In this document: in pieces, positions 1-5,464 of the stretch
Numbering within the stretch: the stretch's first letter is position 1
Layout of the letters: every line of letters starts with the position of its first letter
NCBI GenBank assembly: GCA_937128785.1
Contig: CAKZMS010000483.1
Coordinates: 1-5,667, forward strand
DNA from: an uncultured Opitutaceae bacterium
GTDB lineage: Bacteria; Verrucomicrobiota; Verrucomicrobiia; Opitutales; Opitutaceae
Direction: 5' to 3'
DNA length: 5,667 nt
Notes under the pieces: generated by a model
The model's input: the letters and a program-made list of their open reading frames with translations, nothing else
What the model was told of the DNA's origin: nothing
Databases searched by the model: none
Position numbers and translations under genes: made by a program

Positions 1-767
1 CCCAGCGAATTGGCTAGCAGCGATTGGAGCGCAGCCGGGAGGTCATACGCGATGGTTCCTCCGGAGTAATTTATACCGAAATTCGCGGTAGCCATCCGGA
101 CGGTAACGGAAACTGCTCCGTATCCGGCCAAGACCACCCCGCACAGAATCGTGGACCGGGTGAACGCTGCTCGTATCCCCTTCCTCCCAACCACGCTGCG
201 CAACAACCACGGCCAGACCACAAACACGGCGTTCATTTCGTGAGACATCAACGCGAGCAGGAAAAGTCCGGCTATCAAACCACCGTTCCCGGGGGTGTCG
301 GGCTTGAGGGCGAGCACTCCCATCCACCAGATGCACGCCCACCCCAGCCACAGCATGGGATTGTAGAAGAGAGGTTGATACGTGACGAGCACGGGCAGCA
401 GCGCACAGACGAGGACCAAAAAGAGGGCCGCGGCAGGTTCGCTGTCGAGGGCATCTCGGAGGAATCGAGCCGCCGCGATGACGCACATCAGGAACGCTCC
501 TATGCGGAGGGCGGACAGGAGGCCGTCGCTGCAATCCCGCATGAGAGATTCAAGAACGGGCCATTTGACCAACGCGTAGAAGCGACCGATACACAGGTCC
601 AGCACCCGACTGGCTTGCCCGATGTCGGCGTCAGTGGCGGCCGCCAGGGTGTGTTGATCATCGGCGGTAGCGATCCGGATCCCGTCAATGCGCACAAAGA
701 GCAGGGCCAGCAACCCGGTCGCTAGCATGGCTGAGAGGAATCTTATTCGCCGATGTTCCGGTCGCAT
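1..767 (-). CDS. Multi-pass membrane protein, possible GT-C-type glycosyltransferase (partial, C-terminus beyond window)
   Basis: An uninterrupted minus-strand frame runs from ATG at 767-765 to the window edge, giving 255 residues with no stop. An in-frame TGA lies at 839-837 and no ATG, GTG or TTG lies between it and 767, so this is the first start. The protein is strongly hydrophobic. Likely membrane segments lie near residues 10-26, 85-103, 112-129, 137-155, 163-176, 179-191 and 207-223, and Trp is frequent in the middle ones. After the first segment comes a polar loop with TADDQ (34-38) and GRFY (61-64). An acidic pair in the first external loop followed by a GRF/GRFY element is typical of GT-C-type polytopic glycosyltransferases and related uncharacterised membrane proteins. 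That link is inference from pattern only. There is only weak SD-like sequence (gggtgg) before the start. It is divergent from the exported protein at 947. Confidence is good that this is a real membrane protein and low on its function. Confidence 0.75.
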   Translation of the reverse strand, partial: MRPEHRRIRFLSAMLATGLLALLFVRIDGIRIATADDQHTLAAATDADIGQASRVLDLCIGRFYALVKWPVLESLMRDCSDGLLSALRIGAFLMCVIAAARFLRDALDSEPAAALFLVLVCALLPVLVTYQPLFYNPMLWLGWACIWWMGVLALKPDTPGNGGLIAGLFLLALMSHEMNAVFVVWPWLLRSVVGRKGIRAAFTRSTILCGVVLAGYGAVSVTVRMATANFGINYSGGTIAYDLPAALQSLLANSL

Positions 768-946
768 GCGCCACCCGTTATTACGGCCCGCCCGTAGATT
801 ACGATCCAGATTCCGGGGCGCTGGGTGGCTATTTGTTCATCGGAGGACGCCAAATCCTCCCCCCCAGGTAATAAATCAGTCGTTAAACGGCTAGAGGTAA
901 CATTCCCGCTCTTGAATGTCTGATCGGAGTGGCGCAGGGTGGTCTC
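768..946. other. Divergent intergenic region
   Basis: This stretch separates the minus-strand membrane protein from the plus-strand gene at 947, so it should carry at least one promoter for each direction. I see no convincing paired -35/-10 boxes. It holds one short inverted repeat, GGAGGA at 842-847 and TCCTCC at 855-860 around a 7-nt loop, followed by a run of C. There is no T-tract, so it does not look like an intrinsic terminator. The 870-900 part is locally AT-rich (taataaatcagtcgttaaac) and is the likeliest place for a promoter. Confidence 0.45.
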
Positions 947-1405
947 ATGAAGACTTGGCGCGCACTACGAGGGATAATGGCTGGCGTGGGATTGCTGGGG
1001 GTAGTCGTTGCTCAGACCCCGTTGGAGGAAGAGGAGCTCGAGTCCCAGTTGGTGGGAGTCGAGCGTCCCTTCGGAGATGGCCAATTCATGGGGCTCGCCA
1101 TCGAGGGCAACGCGCTGATGCTGCGGTTTTACGATGAGGAAAAGCAACTGATCGAACCGCAGGCCGCCCGAGCTTCGGCTTGGTGGAAACCGTCCAATCG
1201 CACGGGACGTGAACGGGTCGTGCTAAATCCCTCCGACGACGGGCTGCGGTCTCAGCCCAAAGTGCGCCCGCCCCATGTGTTTTTTGTCATGCTAACTCTC
1301 TTGGATGAAGCGGGTGAGGCTATGGGCACCCACCGCTTTGATATGATCGAACTGCGCGAGGCCTCCGAATCAGCCGGTGGGGCCGGCCCGGGCTCCCGTT
1401 ACTGA
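947..1405 (+). CDS. Hypothetical exported protein
   Basis: This is a 152-residue protein of unrecognised family. The ATG at 947 is chosen over the upstream in-frame GTG at 929. It places a basic N-terminus (Lys2, Arg5, Arg8) directly before a hydrophobic stretch (about residues 9-22, ending VVVA before QT), which is the layout of a Sec signal peptide. It also has an SD-like AGGGTGG a few bases upstream. The mature part opens with an acidic run (EEEELE, 27-32). It then has alternating hydrophobic and polar segments suggestive of a small beta-rich domain: LMLRFYDEEKQLIEP near 57-71, ASAWWKPSN near 76-84, and VFFVMLTLLDEAGEAMGTHRF near 111-131. The tail is Gly/Ala/Ser-rich. No catalytic motif, lipobox or further membrane segment is visible. 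The last 7 bases overlap the end of the convergent transglutaminase-like gene. A periplasmic or outer-surface location is inferred from the signal peptide. Confidence 0.7.
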   Translation: MKTWRALRGIMAGVGLLGVVVAQTPLEEEELESQLVGVERPFGDGQFMGLAIEGNALMLRFYDEEKQLIEPQAARASAWWKPSNRTGRERVVLNPSDDGLRSQPKVRPPHVFFVMLTLLDEAGEAMGTHRFDMIELREASESAGGAGPGSRY

Positions 1406-2277
1406 CGTATCATATCTACCGATACGGAGAGTTTCTCGGTATGGGTGCCCTTGAAGACCCCTCGCGTCGGGGTGCAGTCCCGGTAGTCGCGACCGACGGC
1501 CACCTTCACATGGCGCTCGCCGGCTTCACAATTGTTGGTCGGATCCCAGGGCCACCACTCGCCGCCGGGCAGCTTGACCTCTACCCACGCATGTGACTCC
1601 GCGGCGCCGACCAGACGGCTGCGGCGGGCAGGTTGTTGGGATGATCGTCGCTGGGATTCGGTTTCGATGTAGCCGACGACATACCGGGCGGGGATCTCGG
1701 CTGATCGGAGAATCGCGATCATGACTTGGGCGAAGTCCTGGCAGACTCCAGTGTTGGTTTTCAGAACTTCTGCGACGGTGGTGCCGATGTGCGTGCTACC
1801 GGTTTGGTAGGTGAATGATTGATGAATCCACTGGTTCAGCTCACTCACCGCAGGACCGATTTCACTCGAGGCGCGAAAAAACCGGTTGGCCAATTTGTTG
1901 ACCGCGGCATCCAGTGAGATGGCCGGCGACGCGTGCAGAAACTCGTAGTTGCGCAAACGATCGCTCCGGTAGATCTGGCGGGACTCGGATATGCTCACCT
2001 CCCAGGCGGCAGGGTGCTTTTTTCTGACCTGGGTTTCGACCTCGGTGAAGCTGTCCAGGGTCAGGCTGTCGTGGCGGTGAATCACGGAAAAGGTCTGCAC
2101 CGCATTGCCAAAGTAGTCTTCGTAGTGGTGGGGGTTGGCCGCAGGATCGATCTCGATTCGATGGGAATGGAGTTTCTGGTGGTCCGTCTCCGCCGGTTGC
2201 AGCCGTGTCTCCATGAAGGACTCCATGGCGGAGCCGGCATACTCATAGTAGGTGCGGTGATGGATTTTGAAACGCAT
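1399..2277 (-). CDS. Transglutaminase-like family protein (putative cysteine protease/amidase)
   Basis: This 292-residue protein has the two-part layout of bacterial transglutaminase-like proteins. The N-terminal beta-rich domain (about 1-85) starts with the typical pattern of basic residues followed by YEY. The transglutaminase core covers about 120-260. The papain-like triad is visible: Cys179 in NTGVCQDFAQ, followed by the characteristic IPARYVVGY (195-203); His229 in ESHAWVEV; and Asp245 in WPWDPTNN. In this family the fold serves as a protease, peptidase or amide hydrolase, and true protein crosslinking is not implied. No signal peptide is seen, so it is probably cytoplasmic. Between VGY and the catalytic His sits a longer than usual basic, Gln/Ser/Arg-rich loop (about 205-222). 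In many bacteria such genes sit beside an alpha-E (DUF403) protein and a circularly permuted ATP-grasp protein; neither is here. The start has no clear SD. The gene is divergent from ribH. Family assignment is strong and the substrate is unknown. Confidence 0.93.
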   Translation of the reverse strand: MRFKIHHRTYYEYAGSAMESFMETRLQPAETDHQKLHSHRIEIDPAANPHHYEDYFGNAVQTFSVIHRHDSLTLDSFTEVETQVRKKHPAAWEVSISESRQIYRSDRLRNYEFLHASPAISLDAAVNKLANRFFRASSEIGPAVSELNQWIHQSFTYQTGSTHIGTTVAEVLKTNTGVCQDFAQVMIAILRSAEIPARYVVGYIETESQRRSSQQPARRSRLVGAAESHAWVEVKLPGGEWWPWDPTNNCEAGERHVKVAVGRDYRDCTPTRGVFKGTHTEKLSVSVDMIRQ

Positions 2278-2482
2278 CGATCAGGTCAAGCGGCAGGCAA
2301 ATTGGCCGGGGCCACAGTGGCAATGGCGCAAATGCTTGGTTTTACCGAAGGATCGCTTTGGAAGCCCGCACCTTCGGGGTTGAGACCCGGATCGGTATTT
2401 GGTCTCCTGTCTCCTTTCGGGTTGCGCAATTGCTCCAGCTGGGTGTGCGTAGGCCGTCTGATACGACGCTTGTTCTTCGACC
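2278..2482. other. Divergent intergenic region with two inverted repeats
   Basis: About 205 bases lie between the transglutaminase-like start and the ribH start and must hold promoters for both. Two perfect inverted repeats are visible: CCGAAGG at 2345-2351 with CCTTCGG at 2371-2377 (19-nt loop), and GAGACC at 2382-2387 with GGTCTC at 2401-2406 (13-nt loop). They are adjacent and on the ribH leader side could form two successive hairpins. I do not see the conserved FMN-riboswitch blocks, so control of ribH by that element is not supported. Open frames across the region on the minus strand are rich in Arg, Gln and Pro and look like chance. Confidence 0.5.
2345..2406. repeat. Tandem pair of short inverted repeats
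   Basis: A 7-bp perfect inverted repeat (arms 2345-2351 and 2371-2377) is followed 4 bases later by a 6-bp one (arms 2382-2387 and 2401-2406). Neither is followed by a T-run in either direction, so terminators are unlikely. They could be operator sites or leader hairpins for ribH, or chance in GC-rich sequence. Confidence 0.35.
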
Positions 2483-2956
2483 ATGAGTTTAGATTCACCC
2501 AATGTTCTTTCCTTTGACGGCACCGGTTTACGGGTGGGGGTCATCGCTGCCCGCTTCAATCAGCGTTACGTCGACGGGCTGATCGAAAACGCCCACGCCA
2601 CTCTCCGGGCTGCCGGCGTGGTAGAATCTGACATCCGCACCGTGCGGGTGCCCGGCAGTGGGGAACTGCCCTCGGCTGCCCAAATGCTCCTGGCGTCCGC
2701 CGATTTGGATGTGGTGATTGCTCTGGGCGTGGTGATCAAGGGCGGCACCTTGCACGATCAGTTGGTGGCCGATGCCGCCCAGTCCGGTTTGTTGCGCGTG
2801 TCCCTTGATACGGGCGTGCCGATAATCGCCGGCGTGGTCACCACCAACGATAATGCGCAGGCCGAAGCGCGATGCTTGGGCGAGATGAATCGCGGAGCCG
2901 AGTTCGCGCGGGGAGCCCTAGAGATGGCGCTCCTCAAGAAAGACCTTTCCTCATGA
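2483..2956 (+). CDS. ribH: 6,7-dimethyl-8-ribityllumazine synthase
   Basis: RibH condenses 5-amino-6-ribitylamino-uracil with 3,4-dihydroxy-2-butanone 4-phosphate to make lumazine, the penultimate step of riboflavin synthesis, in the cytoplasm. Enzymes of this family form pentamers or 60-mer capsids. The 157-residue length is normal. Visible landmarks are ARFN (23-26, with the aromatic residue that stacks on the pyrimidine), GSGELP (58-63), GVVIKGGTLH (82-91) ending in the catalytic His91, GVPIIAGVVTTNDNAQAEAR (111-130) with the phosphate-binding Arg130, and NRGAEFARGALEM (136-148). The substrate loop is unusual: the family commonly has R-G-E/A-T-x-H-F/Y-x-Y, and here it is KGGTLHDQL. An in-frame TGA at 2459-2461 makes ATG 2483 the first possible start, although no SD precedes it. 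Its stop overlaps the nusB start (ATGA), implying translational coupling. Confidence 0.95.
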   Translation: MSLDSPNVLSFDGTGLRVGVIAARFNQRYVDGLIENAHATLRAAGVVESDIRTVRVPGSGELPSAAQMLLASADLDVVIALGVVIKGGTLHDQLVADAAQSGLLRVSLDTGVPIIAGVVTTNDNAQAEARCLGEMNRGAEFARGALEMALLKKDLSS

Positions 2957-3405
2957 GCAAAGCTGTTTTCGCCCAACGCCGTGACGGCCGTGTCGCGGCG
3001 GTCCAATTTCTCTACGCGTGGAGTCTCAACGCCCCGCGCAATCTCGCTGAAGATATCCGACTGTTCTTCGAGCAACTGGCCACGACCGAGAAACCGCGGG
3101 AGCATTATCACTACGCGGAGGAGTTGATCGGCGGCGCGATCACTCAACAGGCCGAAGTCGACGGGCGTATCCGTCAGCTGGCGCACAACTGGGAGTTCGA
3201 TCGCATTGCCCGGATCGATTTGGCCATCCTGCGCATGGCGATCTACGAGATGCTGTATCGCAAGGATATCCCACCGATCGTCTCGATTAACGAAGCCATC
3301 GACCTCTCCAAGCAATTCTCCACCGCCGACTCGAAGCGCTTCGTGAACGGCATCTTGGACCGCCTTAAGGACCAACTCGGCCGCGACGCCCGCAAAGCGG
3401 AGTGA
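2953..3405 (+). CDS. nusB: Transcription antitermination factor NusB
   Basis: NusB binds boxA RNA together with NusE (ribosomal protein S10) and supports antitermination during rRNA transcription. The 150-residue protein is the usual length and all-helical in style. Family landmarks are an N-terminal basic RR..R element followed by AAVQFLYAW (15-23), and the conserved C-terminal block EFDRIARIDLAILRMAIYEM (81-100) continuing through IPPIVSINEAIDLSKQFS (106-123) and KRFVNGILD (128-136). ATG at 2953 is chosen because family homology starts there. A longer in-frame extension back to 2872 would only re-read the ribH 3' end. The ATGA overlap with the ribH stop indicates coupled translation. ribH next to nusB is a common pairing across bacteria. 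Confidence 0.96.
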   Translation: MSKAVFAQRRDGRVAAVQFLYAWSLNAPRNLAEDIRLFFEQLATTEKPREHYHYAEELIGGAITQQAEVDGRIRQLAHNWEFDRIARIDLAILRMAIYEMLYRKDIPPIVSINEAIDLSKQFSTADSKRFVNGILDRLKDQLGRDARKAE

Positions 3406-3411
3406 GTCCGA

Positions 3412-3444
3412 AGCATCGAGTAGCGAGTAGTGAGCATCGAGTAG
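3412..3444 (+). repeat. CGAGTAG short repeats between nusB and ftsY
   Basis: The 53-bp spacer holds AGCATCGAGTAG twice (3412-3423 and 3433-3444). Counted as heptads, CGAGTAG occurs three times (3417-3423, 3424-3430, 3438-3444), the first two in tandem. The rest of the spacer carries no clear SD or terminator. Such short GAGTAG-type runs look like dispersed genomic repeats, but this window shows only this one cluster, so that reading is inference. Confidence 0.7.
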
Positions 3445-3458
3445 ACTGATTAAGCGAC

Positions 3459-4379
3459 ATGTTCGGCGTATTTAAAAAGTTTAAGGACGGGTTTTCCAAG
3501 ACGGTCTCCGCGATCTCGCGGACGACCCATGGCCTGTTCGGCGGTAAGAAGATCGATGCGTCTTCCTTGGAAGAACTCGAGGAGGCGCTCTACACCGCCG
3601 ACTTTGGCGTCGAGACCACGGAGGAGATTCTGGAGGAAATCCAGCGGGCCTACCGCAAAGACCCGGAGCTGAAAGGGCAGGACGCCGCGGAGATTGGGGC
3701 GGCGGTGCTGGAACGCGTGCTGGAAGGCAGCGAGGGGGAGCTGACCCCGGCACCGGAGGCTCCGACGGTCGTCGCCTTGATTGGCGTTAACGGCTCCGGC
3801 AAGACCACGACCGCGGCCAAACTGGGGCACCTCCTCAAAAACGATAACCAGAGTGTGATGCTGGCCGCCTGCGATACATTTCGCGCGGCCGCCGTGGAAC
3901 AACTCAAGTCGTGGGCTACCCGTCTCGATCTGCCGATCGTGGCCAGTCACACCGGCGCCGATGCCGCGGCCGTAGCGTTTGATTCCTGGCAGGCCGCCAA
4001 GTCCCGGGGCTCCGACGTTCTACTCGTGGACACTGCTGGTCGCCTCCACACGAAATCAAACCTGATGGACGAGTTGGCGAAGATTCGTCGGGTGCTGCAA
4101 AAGCACGATGAAAAGGCTCCGCATCATTCCTGGCTGGTGGTCGATGGCTCCCTGGGATCCAACTCGATTGAGCAGGCCAAGGCGTTTCACCAGAGCTTTG
4201 GGCTTACCGGACTGGTCGTGACCAAACTCGACGGCACCTCCCGCGGCGGGGCGATCGTAGGTATCTGGCGGGAGCTCAAGCTGCCTATCCACTTCCTTGG
4301 CCTCGGCGAACAACCCGACGACCTGCAGCCCTTCAACGCCCGCAGTTACGCCCGCGCGGTGTTTGGCTTGGAAAACTGA
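3459..4379 (+). CDS. ftsY: Signal recognition particle receptor FtsY (SRP GTPase)
   Basis: FtsY docks the SRP (Ffh plus 4.5S RNA) with its translating ribosome at the inner membrane, and paired GTP hydrolysis by FtsY and Ffh hands the nascent chain to SecYEG. The protein is 306 residues, a compact form lacking the long acidic A domain of E. coli FtsY. The N-terminus (about 1-28) is a basic amphipathic helix, FKKFKDGFSKT, suited to membrane targeting. The N domain covers about 30-90. The G domain shows the P-loop GVNGSGKTTTAAKL (109-122), DTFRAAAVEQL (139-149), DTAGR (191-195), TKLDGT (255-260) and the closing GLGEQPDDLQPF (281-292). One deviation is that the segment normally close to DATTGQNA reads DGSLGSNS (229-236), so the usual GQ glutamine is Ser. 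No SD is seen before the ATG. It lies 53 bp after nusB, with a repeat in the gap. Confidence 0.96.
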   Translation: MFGVFKKFKDGFSKTVSAISRTTHGLFGGKKIDASSLEELEEALYTADFGVETTEEILEEIQRAYRKDPELKGQDAAEIGAAVLERVLEGSEGELTPAPEAPTVVALIGVNGSGKTTTAAKLGHLLKNDNQSVMLAACDTFRAAAVEQLKSWATRLDLPIVASHTGADAAAVAFDSWQAAKSRGSDVLLVDTAGRLHTKSNLMDELAKIRRVLQKHDEKAPHHSWLVVDGSLGSNSIEQAKAFHQSFGLTGLVVTKLDGTSRGGAIVGIWRELKLPIHFLGLGEQPDDLQPFNARSYARAVFGLEN

Positions 4380-4435
4380 ACGATCAACTAGATTGAACGT
4401 GAGGTGACAGGCGGACCGGCTAGGTTCTTCGATCC

Positions 4436-5230
4436 ATGACCATGCCATCCGATAATCCCTCCGTCACCGACATCGCCCGAATGATCGATCATTCGTTGCT
4501 GCATCCGACGCTTACGCCGGCCCAGTTGCAGGAGGGTTACGCGCTGGCGGCCAAGTATGGGTGTGCGACCGTGTGCGTGCAGCCGATGTCCGTCGTGGCG
4601 GCCAAAGCAGCCCTGGAAGGCAGCGAGACCGAGGTGTGCGCGGTGGCGGGGTTTCCCCAAGGGGCGAACTGCCTCGAAACCAAAGTCATGGAAGCCGAAC
4701 GCTCCATCGGCGAAGGAGCGACCGAGATCGATGTGGTGATCAATGCCGGGCTCACCCTCGGTGGTCATTGGGACATAATTCAACGGGAGGTCGAGGTCAT
4801 GAACGCGACCTGCGTGCGCGATAACGCCATCCTCAAGGTCATTTTCGAGAACGATTTTTTGCAGGACGAGCACATCATCAAACTGTGCGAAATCTGCACC
4901 ACCGCCGAAGTCGCATTTGTGAAAACCTCCACCGGCTACGGCATGGTGAAGCAACCCGACGGTTCCTACGGCTACCAAGGTGCGACCCACGAGCACCTGA
5001 AACTCATGCGCGAACGCAGCGGACCGAACGTGCAGATCAAAGCCGCTGGTGGGGTGCGCACCCTCGACGATACGCTGGCCGTGCGGGCTCTGGGGGTGAC
5101 CCGCATCGGTGCCACCGCCACCGCCACGATTGTGCAGGATGCGGTGGACCGGGGTATGCCCGGACCGATTCCCGCGGGATTGAGTGCCGGCACGGAAGCG
5201 GCTCAAGACGGCGACACGCCGGGCTACTAG
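4436..5230 (+). CDS. deoC: Deoxyribose-phosphate aldolase (DERA)
   Basis: DeoC is a class I aldolase that splits 2-deoxyribose 5-phosphate into glyceraldehyde 3-phosphate and acetaldehyde, the last step of deoxynucleoside breakdown in the cytosol. The 264-residue length is close to E. coli DeoC. Key sites are MIDHSLLHPTLT (16-27), Asp99 in TEIDVVINAG (96-105), the Schiff-base Lys163 in FVKTSTGY (161-168), and Lys202 in IKAAGGVRT (201-209), with AGGV contributing to phosphate binding. The phosphate-end motif reads RIGATAT (223-229). The last residue is Tyr264, matching the C-terminal tyrosine known to help proton transfer in E. coli DERA. ATG 4436 is used; ATG at 4442, two codons on, is equally possible, and no SD separates them. 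No other nucleoside-catabolism genes (deoA, deoB, deoD) are next to it. It follows ftsY by 56 bp, so it may be read through or have its own promoter. Confidence 0.95.
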   Translation: MTMPSDNPSVTDIARMIDHSLLHPTLTPAQLQEGYALAAKYGCATVCVQPMSVVAAKAALEGSETEVCAVAGFPQGANCLETKVMEAERSIGEGATEIDVVINAGLTLGGHWDIIQREVEVMNATCVRDNAILKVIFENDFLQDEHIIKLCEICTTAEVAFVKTSTGYGMVKQPDGSYGYQGATHEHLKLMRERSGPNVQIKAAGGVRTLDDTLAVRALGVTRIGATATATIVQDAVDRGMPGPIPAGLSAGTEAAQDGDTPGY

Positions 5231-5404
5231 GTGTGAGGCCGCGGACCACAGGAACCGATAGTCCGGGAACGCCGAGCTCCAGCTCTGCAACAGTTCGCAT
5301 GAGGTAGGGTCGGACCGCTGGGCCGACCGCCGTTGCCTCCCAGCCAGACGCCGCCGTCAGTGCCGACGTCGCCGAAATATAGATGGCCACTCCGCCGTAG
5401 CGGC
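5231..5404. other. Stretch without a convincing gene, between deoC and IS end
   Basis: No frame on either strand gives a protein I can recognise. Minus-strand frames stay open across it and into the antisense of deoC, as expected from GC-rich DNA. A possible hairpin lies at GGTCGG 5308-5313 with CCGACC 5323-5328 (9-nt loop), extendable by GAGG 5301-5304 pairing with CCTC 5336-5339. It lacks a T-run but is the best candidate for a structure ending the deoC transcript. The stretch may be a decayed gene interrupted by the neighbouring insertion sequence. Confidence 0.4.
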
Positions 5405-5431
5405 TGACCCATCATGTATGATCCGGGGTCA
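5405..5431. repeat. Near-palindrome at the IS boundary
   Basis: TGACCC (5405-5410) plus ATCAT (5411-5415) is mirrored by ATGAT (5418-5422) and GGGTCA (5426-5431). The spacer is GT, and 3 extra bases (CCG) interrupt the right arm. The right arm overlaps the outer edge of the insertion-sequence terminal repeats, so the palindrome may straddle the insertion point or be part of the element's end. Confidence 0.6.
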
Positions 5432-5432
5432 A

Positions 5433-5464
5433 GGGTAACAGGTGTTCGGGCATGGGGGTAACAG
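5433..5464. repeat. Direct repeats in the IS terminus
   Basis: GGGTAACAG occurs at 5433-5441 and 5456-5464, 23 bp apart. The match extends imperfectly to the left, with CGGG at 5424-5427 and 5447-5450. On the transposase strand these read CTGTTACCC. They probably act as transposase-binding repeats at the element end. Confidence 0.65.

Noticed and set aside
43..534. Minus-strand frame of 163 codons
   Set aside because: Arg/Pro/Val-rich text in a different frame from the membrane protein covering the same DNA. It is a shadow of that gene.
24..725. Long open + strand frame (233 codons)
   Set aside because: The translation is low-complexity, rich in Arg, Gln, Pro, Gly and His with no domain, and lies antisense to a coherent membrane protein. 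It is a GC-rich shadow.
842..864. Intrinsic terminator
   Set aside because: The 6-bp stem GGAGGA/TCCTCC is followed by C-rich sequence with no T-run, and sits between divergent genes where no terminator is needed.
2278..2482. FMN riboswitch upstream of ribH
   Set aside because: The conserved blocks (such as the GGGCAGGGTGAAATTCCC-like core) are absent. Only short hairpins are present.
2281..2559. Small minus-strand frame between the transglutaminase-like gene and ribH
   Set aside because: It has Arg/Gln/Pro/Cys-rich chance composition and overlaps the ribH start. No family resemblance.
2872..2952. Upstream in-frame start for nusB
   Set aside because: The extension only re-reads the ribH 3' end. 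NusB homology begins at ATG 2953, which has the ATGA overlap.
3412..3444. CRISPR-like array
   Set aside because: The units are 7-12 bp, partly tandem and without spacers of regular length. This is a simple repeat.
4388..5290. 300-codon minus-strand frame antisense to deoC
   Set aside because: deoC on the + strand has complete catalytic motifs. The antisense text (His/Gly/Arg-rich) has none and is a codon-bias artefact.
5226..5392. Minus-strand frame starting at a GTG (5392) with a stretch resembling a FlhA/SctV C-terminal tail (VRPYLMRTVAELEL)
   Set aside because: The resemblance is a single short stretch, the frame runs on into deoC antisense without the expected stop, and other frames look equally plausible. 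I could not support a pseudogene call.
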